From Paenibacillus sp. (GTDB lineage Bacteria; Bacteroidota; Bacteroidia; Bacteroidales; Muribaculaceae): DNA of 64,000 nucleotides. The stretch lies in the NCBI GenBank assembly GCA_023663345.1, contig JAMPHR010000003.1, positions 196,786 to 260,785 of the forward strand, given 5' to 3'. Position numbers and translations under genes: made by a program. Below, piece by piece: positions 9,281-17,900 of this stretch; the stretch's first letter is position 1; each line of letters opens with the position of its first letter. The notes beneath the pieces were generated by a model. The model ran no database searches and was not told where the DNA came from. It saw only the letters and a program-made list of their open reading frames with translations.

Positions 9281-10225
9281 TCAGGATCGCTGATATTCCG
9301 ACGGCGACATGCCGGTGAGGTGCTTGAAGTATTTGCCGAACGACGACTGGTTGGGGAAGTTGAGGTCGTAGGCCACCTGCTGGATGTTCTTGCCCGAGAA
9401 CCGCAGCAGATTCTTGGCCTCGAGTATCACGTAGGAGTCGATCACCTCGGTGGCCGACCGGCCGGTGTTCTCCTTTATTATGAGGGAGAGGTATTTGGGC
9501 GAGATGAACAGCTTGGAGGCATAGAATGCCACAGACCGCTCGCGGTGGTGATGCTTGTGTACCAGCTCCATGAAGTCGCTTACATAAGTGGAACGTCTCG
9601 ACCGTTGAGGCTTGGTATCGGGCATGTCCTTGAGCCTCATGGCGAGCATCCCGAGCACCTGGTAAGTGAGGGCCGCTATGATGCACCGGGCTATGGATTT
9701 GGTGTACACTGTATCGGTGTCGCCGGCCGAGGAGTTGTGGTGGAGCAGGTGGAAGTACTCGCGCAGGGTGGATGCCTCCTCATCGGTGATATGCATCATG
9801 TTGCCAGTGAGGCCTACCTTGCCCAGATGGTGGGAGGAGTTGAGCACATTGATGTCGAAATTGATGTCGCGGATAAATTCGGTGGATACGAACAGCAGGT
9901 AGCAATCGAGGTTCTCGCGGTCCAGGTCCTTGATCTCGATCATGGAGCCGGGGGTGGTGATGGCGACACAGTTGGATGTCAGCACAGTGGAGCTGAGGTT
10001 GATCTCGAGATCCATGTGGCCTTTGAGACACAGTATCCATGACAGGCCGTCGAGCCTGATGGGGCCGTCGATGTGCTCACTGCGGTTTATGCCGTCGAAG
10101 CGCATCGCCTTGGTGAGATTCTCGGAGGTGATGCGTGTGAACAGGTAATCGTCGCTCAAGTTGGAGAACTCGGTCGAGAATCGTGAGAGGGAGGTCAGCT
10201 GACGCAGGTTGATTACATTTCCCAT
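9281..10225 (-). CDS. AraC-family transcriptional regulator
   Basis: 314 residues with a variable N-terminal sensing region and two C-terminal helix-turn-helix motifs: SVAFYASKLFISPKYLSLII (about 220-240) and NIQQVAYDLNFPNQSSFGKY (about 275-295), ending in the family's GMSPSEYQRS. It has its own promoter (10275-10305). The ATPase-DUF4435 gene starts 61 bp downstream on the same strand, so it may control or be cotranscribed with that gene. The ligand is not evident; no sugar-binding cupin motif stood out. Confidence 0.9.
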   Translation of the reverse strand: MGNVINLRQLTSLSRFSTEFSNLSDDYLFTRITSENLTKAMRFDGINRSEHIDGPIRLDGLSWILCLKGHMDLEINLSSTVLTSNCVAITTPGSMIEIKDLDRENLDCYLLFVSTEFIRDINFDINVLNSSHHLGKVGLTGNMMHITDEEASTLREYFHLLHHNSSAGDTDTVYTKSIARCIIAALTYQVLGMLAMRLKDMPDTKPQRSRRSTYVSDFMELVHKHHHRERSVAFYASKLFISPKYLSLIIKENTGRSATEVIDSYVILEAKNLLRFSGKNIQQVAYDLNFPNQSSFGKYFKHLTGMSPSEYQRS

Positions 10226-10638
10226 GTTTCTTTATATCCACGTAAATAGGTGAGAACTGGTAGTCAGAATATCGCAAAATTAGTCAAAAAAACCACAAAA
10301 ACAATCGCAAGGGGTAGAAAAATGGCAATTTTGGCTAATAATTGTGGAGATAGGGAGATTGGCCCGTTGTTTCTGCTATGCCGTTGTTTAAAACGTGTGG
10401 CTGATGGTGAGCCTGAGAAACTGTTTGAAATCAAATATGAAAAGAAGAGCCAACTTCACAGTCAGCTCTTCCCGATTTTAACCTAACTTTTTTGTTGACT
10501 TTATAAGGTTATATTCCTTGGTTTATATGTGTGGATGAAACAAGCCGGAGACAATTTTACGTCGGTCGAGCCTATTTCACTGCAAATATATGAATTTGTT
10601 TTCAAAAATACCCCCCCCGATGTTAATAAGTGTTAAAT
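10226..10638. other. Gene-free stretch with a possible small minus-strand transcript
   Basis: No credible coding sequence. Besides the AraC promoter it holds a minus-strand -7 box (TATATTTG, 10590-10583, no -33 box), a run of eight C (10611-10618), and a hairpin GAAGAGC/GCTCTTC (10445-10472) followed on the minus strand by TTTTC. The hairpin could terminate the sirtuin transcript or a short RNA started at the -7 box. Confidence 0.4.
10275..10305 (-). promoter_or_regulatory. Promoter of the AraC-family regulator
   Basis: Minus strand: ATTG (10305-10302), 19 bp, TAATTTTG (10282-10275). This is the Bacteroidota pattern TTTG-N19-TAnnTTTG with one mismatch in the -33 box. The expected start of transcription is near 10268, about 43 bp before the ATG. 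Confidence 0.65.
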
Positions 10639-11331
10639 TTATTTATCTTCGGGTTTGAGCAGTTTCACCAGTTCCTTTACGCCTGCGGTGGCAGTGTCCT
10701 TTATCACGGTTACATTGGCCGGAACGGCTGCCGGATTGGGGTCGATGTAGTAGACGGGCACGCCAGGCCTCACGTAGTGGAGAAGGCTCGCGGCCGGATA
10801 CACCACAAGCGATGTGCCTATCACCACAAAGATGTCGGCTTCGGACGCAAGGCGTATGGCCGGCTCGATATTGGGTACGGCTTCCTGGAAGAACACTATA
10901 TGAGGTCTCACGGGATCGCCGTGGCTATCGCGGGTATCGGGTGTGGTCTCGAGGTGTTGCTCGTCGAGGGTATAGATCCGTTCGGGATGGTTAAGGGAGC
11001 GCACTTTCATCAGCTCACCGTGGAGATGGAGCACATTGGAGCTGCCGGCGCGCTCGTGGAGGTCGTCGACATTCTGGGTGATCACATACACGTCATACCA
11101 TTTCTCAAGTTGCACGAGGGCCTTGTGGGCATCATTGGGGAGCGCTGAGAGGAGAGCCTTGCGCCGCTCGTTGTAAAAACGGTGTACGAGAGCCGGATTG
11201 CGGGCAAATCCATCAGCACTGCACACATCCATCACGGGATAGTTATCCCATAGACCTCCGGCATCACGGAATGTTGAGATACCGCTTTCGGCGCTTATAC
11301 CTGCGCCGGTCGAGATTACGAGCCGTTTCAT
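10639..11331 (-). CDS. cobB: NAD-dependent protein deacylase, sirtuin family
   Basis: 230 residues, the usual size of bacterial CobB. The NAD-binding motifs are intact: ISTGAGISAESGISTFRDA (6-24), ITQNVDDLHERAG with the catalytic His in LHLHGEL, and VVIGTSLVVYPAA. It removes acyl groups from lysines, using NAD and forming O-acyl-ADP-ribose. The four zinc-binding cysteines found in E. coli CobB are missing: the stretch after LHGEL (MKVRSLNHPERIYTLDEQHL) has none, so the small module must fold without zinc. It lies 128 bp after tadA on the same strand. Confidence 0.92.
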   Translation of the reverse strand: MKRLVISTGAGISAESGISTFRDAGGLWDNYPVMDVCSADGFARNPALVHRFYNERRKALLSALPNDAHKALVQLEKWYDVYVITQNVDDLHERAGSSNVLHLHGELMKVRSLNHPERIYTLDEQHLETTPDTRDSHGDPVRPHIVFFQEAVPNIEPAIRLASEADIFVVIGTSLVVYPAASLLHYVRPGVPVYYIDPNPAAVPANVTVIKDTATAGVKELVKLLKPEDK

Positions 11332-11459
11332 GTCAGTATTGAATTTCTTGATAAAAATGAGTGATCACGGGATGAGGAGAAGCCGGTCGGCTCCGGCGCA
11401 GGTAGCCGGGTGGCTGATAGCAGGCCGAGTGGCTAATATGGATACAACTGCGATGGCGG

Positions 11460-11915
11460 TTATGTTCTTTTCGATTTGAAGAAAGATTTCATCAGGGTGG
11501 CACATTCCTCCTCGAGCACACCTGAGGTCACGGTGGATTTGGGATGAAACGGTGAGCGGGAGGGGAGAAACGAGCGGTAGCCGCGCTTGGGGTCGGAGGC
11601 TCCGTAGACTATACGTGAGATCTGGGCCCATCCGATGGCTCCGGCACACATCAGGCACGGCTCGACGGTGACGTAGAGTGTGCATCCGGTGAGATATTTT
11701 CCACCGAGGGTCGATGTGGCGGCTGTGAGTGCCTGCATTTCGGCATGGGCCGATACATCGGCCAGGCACTCGGTGAGATTGTGGCCGCGCCCTATCACCA
11801 TGCCTCGTGGCGATACCACGACGGCTCCTATGGGTACCTCGTCGGCCTCGAGCGCCCTGTGGGCTTCATTGAGGGCTATGCGCATGTAGCGTTCGTCGGT
11901 TTCTGATTGTGTCAT
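11460..11915 (-). CDS. tadA: tRNA-specific adenosine deaminase
   Basis: 151 residues with the zinc deaminase signature: HAEMQAL (His and the proton-shuttling Glu) and EPCLMCAGA (two zinc cysteines). TadA converts A34 to inosine in tRNA-Arg(ACG), letting one tRNA read CGU, CGC and CGA. Its substrate tRNA gene is encoded just upstream on the same strand (12016-12092), about 100 bp away, so the two may share the tRNA promoter. A related guanine or cytosine deaminase is less likely given the length, the DPKRGYRSF region and this neighbour. Confidence 0.92.
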   Translation of the reverse strand: MTQSETDERYMRIALNEAHRALEADEVPIGAVVVSPRGMVIGRGHNLTECLADVSAHAEMQALTAATSTLGGKYLTGCTLYVTVEPCLMCAGAIGWAQISRIVYGASDPKRGYRSFLPSRSPFHPKSTVTSGVLEEECATLMKSFFKSKRT

Positions 11916-11977
11916 CGGTAGGGATATGGAGAGATTGTTAAAAAGAGGACTTAATGAGGGATATGAGTAATACGTTA

Positions 11978-12008
11978 AGAGACTCGCCAGCTATGCTGAT
12001 GAGTCTCT
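11978..12008 (-). terminator. Hairpin after tRNA-Arg
   Basis: Minus strand AGAGACTC and GAGTCTCT form an 8 bp stem just past the tRNA 3' end. The following T-run is poor, so it may be a weak terminator or a processing signal, leaving room for readthrough into tadA. Confidence 0.45.
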
Positions 12009-12015
12009 CGATTCT

Positions 12016-12092
12016 TGGTGACTCCTACAGGATTCAAACCTGTAACCTTCTGATCCGTAGTCAGATGCTCTATTCAGTTGAGCTAAGGAGCC
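12016..12092 (-). tRNA. tRNA-Arg(ACG)
   Basis: Minus-strand cloverleaf: acceptor GGCTCCT/AGGAGTC, D arm GCTC...GAGC, anticodon stem TCTGA/TCAGA with loop CTACGGA (anticodon ACG), T arm ACAGG-TTTGAAT-CCTGT, and an encoded CCA (12018-12016). The A34 of this tRNA is the target of TadA, encoded next door. Confidence 0.95.
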
Positions 12093-12114
12093 GTGTTGTT
12101 TTCTTTTGACGTTG

Positions 12115-12146
12115 CAAAGGTAGGCACTTTTCAGATACTGTGCAAA
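12115..12146 (-). promoter_or_regulatory. Promoter of tRNA-Arg (and possibly tadA)
   Basis: Minus strand TTTG (12146-12143), 20 bp, TACCTTTG (12122-12115): a full match to the Bacteroidota consensus. The predicted start of transcription lies about 15 bp before the tRNA. Confidence 0.8.
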
Positions 12147-12181
12147 TTTTTCGACAAAAATTTTTGAAAAAAATTGCATTT

Positions 12182-12213
12182 TTTGGAAAATGGGGAGATT
12201 TGGAGTAATTTTG
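12182..12213 (+). promoter_or_regulatory. Promoter of the outer-membrane protein gene
   Basis: TTTG (12182-12185), 20 bp, TAATTTTG (12206-12213), with the ATG 23 bp downstream of the -7 box. Full consensus match. Confidence 0.8.
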
Positions 12214-12235
12214 AGGGGTAAAAACAGCGAAAACG

Positions 12236-12994
12236 ATGCGAAAACACGTTCTACCCCTTCTTATATTAATAATGTCATTGGCTACGGTGACTGCCCGGGC
12301 CGATGGACATGTGACCGTCGACAAGAGCCGTCCGTCCGATTTTATCGATTTTGATGTCCATGCCCTGGTGGGCGGAAGCTACATCACCGAGAATTATGTG
12401 TCGTGTTATCCCGAAATTTCCGATCTGAATGCTGGGATGGGGCCGGCTTTCGGACTCGGCGCGGGGGCGCGTTTCAATATACGCGGATACCTCGGGCTGG
12501 GAACCGAGCTGAATTTTACCCGCAATGCTGAGAAGATGGATATGGCTGTGGTGGGAAGCGACCGCAACAGCGTGTCCAACGTGTTTCAGCGCAACACATA
12601 TTATAAGGTGGACCTGCCGGTGTACCTGACTTTCATGTTCAATCTCTCTGGGACGGTGAAATGGAATGTCGACGCCGGCATGTACTATTCCTACGGAACG
12701 GGGGGAAAGCAGAAGAACACTATATATGATACGCGAGCCAATGAGTTGGGCCAGCTGATGATGTCGGTGACCAATTACAAGGCCGATTTCTATAATGACT
12801 CGCGTGCGTTCATCAATTCCTATCACCGCCGTGACATAGGTATCCATCTTGCCACGGGGCTTACATTCGGCGGACATCTCAGGGTGGGTGTGCGTGCCCA
12901 TATAGGATGTTCCAATATCGCTTACTCGACAGGTATAGTCAAGCCGTCGTCCTACACGCTCGATTTTCTCGGATCGGTGGGCTGGCAGTTCTGA
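12236..12994 (+). CDS. Outer-membrane beta-barrel protein of unknown function
   Basis: 252 residues with a clear signal peptide (MRKHVLPLLILIMSLATVTARA, cleavage near 22). The rest alternates polar and aromatic or hydrophobic residues in short strands with Gly turns (GPAFGLGAGARFNIRGYLGL, VDLPVYLTFMFNLSG, VDAGMYYSYGTGGK, GIHLATGLTFGGHLRVGVRA) and ends in an aromatic residue (GSVGWQF), as barrel proteins do for BamA recognition. It resembles the porin family/OMP_b-brl_2 group found across Bacteroidota. It stands alone, with its own promoter and terminator. No substrate can be assigned. Confidence 0.85.
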   Translation: MRKHVLPLLILIMSLATVTARADGHVTVDKSRPSDFIDFDVHALVGGSYITENYVSCYPEISDLNAGMGPAFGLGAGARFNIRGYLGLGTELNFTRNAEKMDMAVVGSDRNSVSNVFQRNTYYKVDLPVYLTFMFNLSGTVKWNVDAGMYYSYGTGGKQKNTIYDTRANELGQLMMSVTNYKADFYNDSRAFINSYHRRDIGIHLATGLTFGGHLRVGVRAHIGCSNIAYSTGIVKPSSYTLDFLGSVGWQF

Positions 12995-13049
12995 CGGACA
13001 GAAAGACGATTCAATACTATACCCGATCTGATATATTATCTCGGATGAA

Positions 13050-13096
13050 ACAGCAATCAGGATCTCCCGGACCGGGAAATCCTGATTGCTGTTTTT
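13050..13096 (+). terminator. Strong intrinsic terminator
   Basis: ACAGCAATCAGGAT pairs with ATCCTGATTGCTGT, extended by TCCCGG/CCGGGA, and is followed by a T-run. It sits between the outer-membrane protein gene and the convergent aroB, and may work in both directions. Confidence 0.9.
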
Positions 13097-13118
13097 AGGT
13101 GCCATGTGGATTACAGTT

Positions 13119-14165
13119 TCATTGACCTAACAGGTCGCAGAATATGTCGAGTGACTCTTTGATCACGTCATCAGGAGCGGTACAGTCGATAACCGGTCGG
13201 CCCGGGGTGTCGAGCATGGTAAAGTTGATATGGTCGGCGGTATCGTTTTTCTTGTCATGTTTCATCAGCTCGAGCAGGCGGGGATAGTCCTTGCATGTGA
13301 TGGACGGGGAGCCGTAGCCGTGATCCTTTAGGTAGGAGGCGTAGCGGTACAGCTCGGCCGAGGGAAAGCCACGTGTAATGTTGGAGAGTATCATCTCCAC
13401 AAGCATACCCCATGCTACGGCATATCCATGGGGCACGGGGGTGTTGCGCTCCATTGCGAGCGACTCGAAGGCGTGACCGGCTGTGTGGCCGAGATTGAGT
13501 GCCCGGCGTATGCCCTGCTCGCGGGGATCCTCCTCCACGATGCGTTCTTTCACCTTTACGCTCTTTTCGAGCAACGGGAGCAGGAGGTCGAGGTCGGCGT
13601 TGAGGATGTCAAAACCGAGCAGTTCGCGGTAATCGCTTTCTGAGGAGAGAAGTCCATGCTTGAGCATCTCGGCATATCCCGAAAGGAGTTCTGCCGAGGG
13701 GAGCGATGCGAAAGTGGAGGTGGAGATGACCACAGCATCGGCCGGGGCAAAAGCTCCGATCTCATTTTTCAGCCCCTCGAAATTTATGCCTGTCTTTCCG
13801 CCGACGGCGGCATCGACCGCCGAGAGGAGCGTGGTGGGTACATTGATAAACCGCACTCCACGCTTGAAGGTGGCGGCGGCGAATCCTCCCATGTCGGTGA
13901 CCACTCCGCCACCTATATTAATAACGACCGACCGGCGGGTGGCGCCGCCCTTTATGAGGCTGTGCCATATCTGGGAGAGTGACTGAAGATTTTTGGCCGT
14001 GTCGCCCGGGTCGGTTGTTATGACCGGATAGGGGAGAGAGAGGGAGGGGAGCACGTCACGGGCCACATTGGTGTCGGTGATGATGTGGACGGTGGAGGGG
14101 TTCATACCGTCGACCAGCGATGTGATGGCCTCGGCGATATTGTTGGTGAAAAGTATGGTCTGCAT
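13119..14165 (-). CDS. aroB: 3-dehydroquinate synthase
   Basis: 348 residues from the ATG at 14165 (MQTILFTNNIAEAI); the open frame runs on upstream to 14255 but would overlap the preceding gene. Motifs: GGGVVTDMGGFAAATFKRGV (NAD/glycine-rich), VPTTLLSAVDAAVGGKTGIN, and the metal-binding histidines in LNLGHTAGHAFE and VPHGYAVAWGM. It converts DAHP to 3-dehydroquinate, the second step of the shikimate pathway. It is the last gene of the operon that starts at queC, 26 bp after the HAD gene. Confidence 0.96.
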   Translation of the reverse strand: MQTILFTNNIAEAITSLVDGMNPSTVHIITDTNVARDVLPSLSLPYPVITTDPGDTAKNLQSLSQIWHSLIKGGATRRSVVINIGGGVVTDMGGFAAATFKRGVRFINVPTTLLSAVDAAVGGKTGINFEGLKNEIGAFAPADAVVISTSTFASLPSAELLSGYAEMLKHGLLSSESDYRELLGFDILNADLDLLLPLLEKSVKVKERIVEEDPREQGIRRALNLGHTAGHAFESLAMERNTPVPHGYAVAWGMLVEMILSNITRGFPSAELYRYASYLKDHGYGSPSITCKDYPRLLELMKHDKKNDTADHINFTMLDTPGRPVIDCTAPDDVIKESLDIFCDLLGQ

Positions 14166-14191
14166 TATGGGATGGGAATTGGCCGGTGATG

Positions 14192-14941
14192 TCACACAGC
14201 GTCGATTGAAGTGGTGAAGAGGGAAAGGATGAGAGAGGGGAGAGCTTCGGCACATGCCTCCATCGAGGGGAATACTATGGCGGCTCCCGCACGCTCCATC
14301 TCCTCGACAGGGATGGGGCCTGTGGTCACACCTATGGTGAATGCTCCGGCCTTGTCACCGGCCTCCACGCCGAGAGGAGCGTTCTCCATCACGATACATT
14401 GGGAGGGGGAGACGTGGGCCAGCTGCATGGCGCGGATGAATGGTTCTGGGTGGGGCTTGCCGTGGGTGACGTCGCGCGAGGTGATCCTCATTCCCGGCTC
14501 GAAGAGGCCGGGGAAATCGGTGTCGATGCGTGAGAGGAGGCTGTTCTGCCCTGAGCCGGTCACGAGCACCCGTTTCAGCCCCATTTCCTTGAACAGGCTC
14601 ACCATCTCGAGGGCGCCGGGCATAGGTTGCACGGGGGGAAGTTCATTGAAGTATATGGTCTTGCGGTGATATAGTTCGGCCTTCTCCTCATCGGTGGCAT
14701 CGCGCCCCCAGGCGCGGTTTATGAGATAGTTGATGGTGGAGGCTCCTGTGCGCCCTTCGTATAGATAGAATTCATCGCGTGTACACGGGATTCCGGCCTC
14801 GGAGATGAGGCGGTACCATGAGGCGGTGTGATTCTTCATTGAGTCATAGAGGGTGCCGTCCATGTCGATGAGGGCGGCACGGGGTGTCACGCGCTGATAG
14901 TGGTGGCGCTGAAGGAAATTTATGATGTTTGAACGATACAT
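14192..14941 (-). CDS. HAD-superfamily phosphatase, beta-phosphoglucomutase-like
   Basis: 249 residues. HAD motif I LIDMDGTLYDS (aspartate nucleophile, about 25-35), motif II VLVTGSGQ, motif III with the lysine in GKPHPEPF, motif IV VMENAPLGVEAGDKAGAFTI. A helical cap lies between motifs I and II (CTRDEFYLYEGRTGASTINY), as in subfamily IA. It should act on a small phosphorylated metabolite or sugar; the exact substrate is not evident. It lies 14 bp after the AsmA gene and 26 bp before aroB, on the same strand. Confidence 0.88.
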   Translation of the reverse strand: MYRSNIINFLQRHHYQRVTPRAALIDMDGTLYDSMKNHTASWYRLISEAGIPCTRDEFYLYEGRTGASTINYLINRAWGRDATDEEKAELYHRKTIYFNELPPVQPMPGALEMVSLFKEMGLKRVLVTGSGQNSLLSRIDTDFPGLFEPGMRITSRDVTHGKPHPEPFIRAMQLAHVSPSQCIVMENAPLGVEAGDKAGAFTIGVTTGPIPVEEMERAGAAIVFPSMEACAEALPSLILSLFTTSIDAV

Positions 14942-14955
14942 TTCTGTGTGAGGTC

Positions 14956-17900
14956 TCAGGTAGTTTTCTTCTGTCTCTTTTTTTGTTTCTTTTTATCCGT
15001 TGACGGAGTTGTGGCCGGGCGGATAGTGTCGGGGGCGGGGATGAGTCCTTCGCGTATGAAGTAGAGGGAATCGGACCGCGATATGGTGTCGGATTTCATG
15101 TCGCCCACATCCATGTAGGCATCCTTGATGCTGGAGAAGTCGATGCGGTTGATACGGGCGTTGCGCGCTCCGCGACGGAACACGTTGCGAATCTGCTGCA
15201 CAAGGTTGACGCGGGTGGTATCGGCGATCGACACGGTCTTGGACATATTCTTTTCATTGAATTTGGCCTTGCCTAACCTTATCTTCATGTCGTCGGGGTT
15301 GCCCGAGATGTTTATACCGAACTTGAACGGCAGGGGGGATTTCAGGACGGCTACATGATAGTTGAAGTTCATGGCCATGTCATTGTTGCCCATCACGCCG
15401 AGCTTGTAGCGGTCGAGATTGAATACAAAGGGGAACATCTGCATCCGTGAGTTGTCCACGATCATTTCGACGGTCATGCTGTCGATCATGTTGTGGGCCT
15501 TATTCTTGAACATTAGCCATTTGCCTATTGTGCGGAAAGTCTCCTCGTCGATCACCACCAGCGAGTCGCCCGAGATCTTGATGGCGGCCTTGAGCGAGGG
15601 GATGTCGATGTTCATCATCGAGTCGAGCTCAGTGGTAGCGGCGATGTCGGCGTTGATCACGCCATTGATACCCTGGAGCATGGGCATGAGGGTATCGACA
15701 GCCGGGACGAGATCGAGGAACTGGCCGATGCGCAGACGGTCGACCGTGAGGCCGAAGGCAAAGGTTGCATCATGCTTGGTTGGGGCAGTGTATAGGGCAT
15801 TGAGGTTTACGGCCCCTACATCGGAGCGTGCTCCGAGGCGGGCAAGGTTGAGGGCTCCGTCAAAGGCGTTCATCGTGCCGTGGAAATCGTGGAACACGAG
15901 GTCGGAATACGTGATGTGGTTGGCCTTCACATTGATGGTGGCTTCGATGTTGGCCGGAATAATTAGCACCGATGTGGAGTCGACCGAGGCTGTGGCCATG
16001 TCGACCGAGGACTGGAGCGAATTTTCATCGGCGTTCTCATCAAGAGGGGCCGTGAAGGACATGTCGCCCGAAAAATGGTCGGCAAAGGCTGCTCCGGTGA
16101 ATACTGCCGAAGCTATCTCATTGACGTTGATGGAGTCGCTCGTGAGATTGAACATCGCCTTGATAGGTTGGGAGCCGTTGCGCGAGGTGAGGGCACGGGT
16201 GATGTTGGAGATAGTGCCGTCGATATTGAAATCGCTGTGCCCGAGGGTGATATGCGTGTCGTGGATCACAACGGAATCGGTGGATAGTTCGACATTCAGG
16301 CCCGAAATGCGGTTGCGCAGAGGGAACAGCGGGGTGAACATGCGCATGTGGTCGGCCTTGAGGGTACCGTGGGCACCCCACCGGCGCAACACCCGCTTTA
16401 TCGAGTTGTCCACCTCGATGCCGAGACGGTCATCATCGGCGGTGGCGGGCGTGATGGAGTCGACGCGGTGCTGACGGCGCGAGGCTCTGGCTATCGCCCT
16501 CGACATAGCCGAAATTGAGTCGTAGGAGAGGTGGGGATAGAGCCGCATGAGCGAGTCGATGCGGGCACGGCGACGCACAGCCGATGGGGAGGTGGAGGGG
16601 TGGACCGACATGGTGGCCTCGGCCTTGGAGAGCATGGCGCGGTTGATGCGGTCGCCGTAGAGCGCTCCCGAGGTGGCTATCTTGAGGTCGAGTTGTGGTC
16701 GGCGGGCCTCGCCGTGGAATCGGCGCAATGATCCCGAGATTGACGCGTCGCGCAGATGCAGGCGTATGGAGTCGGCCTGGGAACGCAGGGCAAAACGCTC
16801 GGCCAGGATGTGTCCGCCTATGGGATTTATTATGGTGGTATCGGAGCTTGACGCTGTGTTGCGGGTGCCGATACCCATTTTGAGTCCGCGCCCGTTGAGG
16901 TCGAAACCGTCGTAATGGCAAGCTATGGTGTCGATATTCAGCGAAGCGGTGAGCAGGGAGTCGGCGGTGGCCTGTCCGTAGACAAACGAGGTGTTGGTTC
17001 CGAGCTTGAACCTTATCTCGTTGGAGTAAACCGAGGCGGGTATGGCGGGGAGATCGGCATGAAGTCCGCTGAGCGTGGCATCGCCGGTGAGGCGTATGCG
17101 ATGGAATTTCTCATGGCTCAGGTAGCTGCGACGCAGATTGAAATTGCAGTCGGCCCGCAGTATGCCCTTTACATCGCCGGATATCATGTTGCGCAACGAC
17201 ATGGGAAGACGCTCGACATTCAAGCCTCCGCGGAATGTGCCGTCCACAGCAGGGTCGGAGATGATATCGGAGATGTTGGCCGAGAGGGAGAATCCCATAC
17301 CCTCGCCACGGGTCATGAGGCGCGAGATGCTCACGGCCGACCGGTCGAGGTTGTCACCATCGATGACGGCATCGGCCTGCAGACGGAAATCATCGAGGCG
17401 CATCCCGTCGTAAGCCAATGATCCGCCGGGAATGTCAATCTTGAAATTGAACGACGGGATGGAATCGACACCCACGGCATAAGGGCGGGTGAGGTTGAGA
17501 TCCATGGCCACGCTAAGGTCGGTCGAGACCTTGGCAAGTTCTCCGCGCATGGAGAACGGGATTATTTCAATAAGGTGGTCGAAGGGGGTGCGTGGTATGC
17601 CCAACCGGAGGGTCTCTACGCGGAGGTCGCTCTCGAAGTCGATTGAGGAGGTTACTGTGGCTTCGACCTGCCCGATGGAAAGCTTGAAATCGTCAAGTCC
17701 GAGGCGCATGGGATGTTTGGCTGACCAATTTATGTCACCTCCTATTCCGGCTCTGAGGTCTTTGATGATTATGCCCGATACCGAGGCCGAGGTAAGTCCC
17801 TCGACGGAGAGTGAATATACAGGGGCAGAATCTCCCTGCAGACGGGTGGTGGTGAGGTTGACCGAGATGTCGATGGAATCGGGCGCGGAGTAGTATCTCA

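Noticed and set aside
10611-10618. Run of eight C as a possible phase-variation tract
   Set aside because: It lies past the stop codon of the sirtuin gene and outside any promoter spacer, so a length change would not alter a protein or a recognised promoter.
15419-16474. Plus-strand open frame of 351 codons
   Set aside because: Antisense to the AsmA gene; low-complexity Ser/Arg/Met content and no homology pattern.
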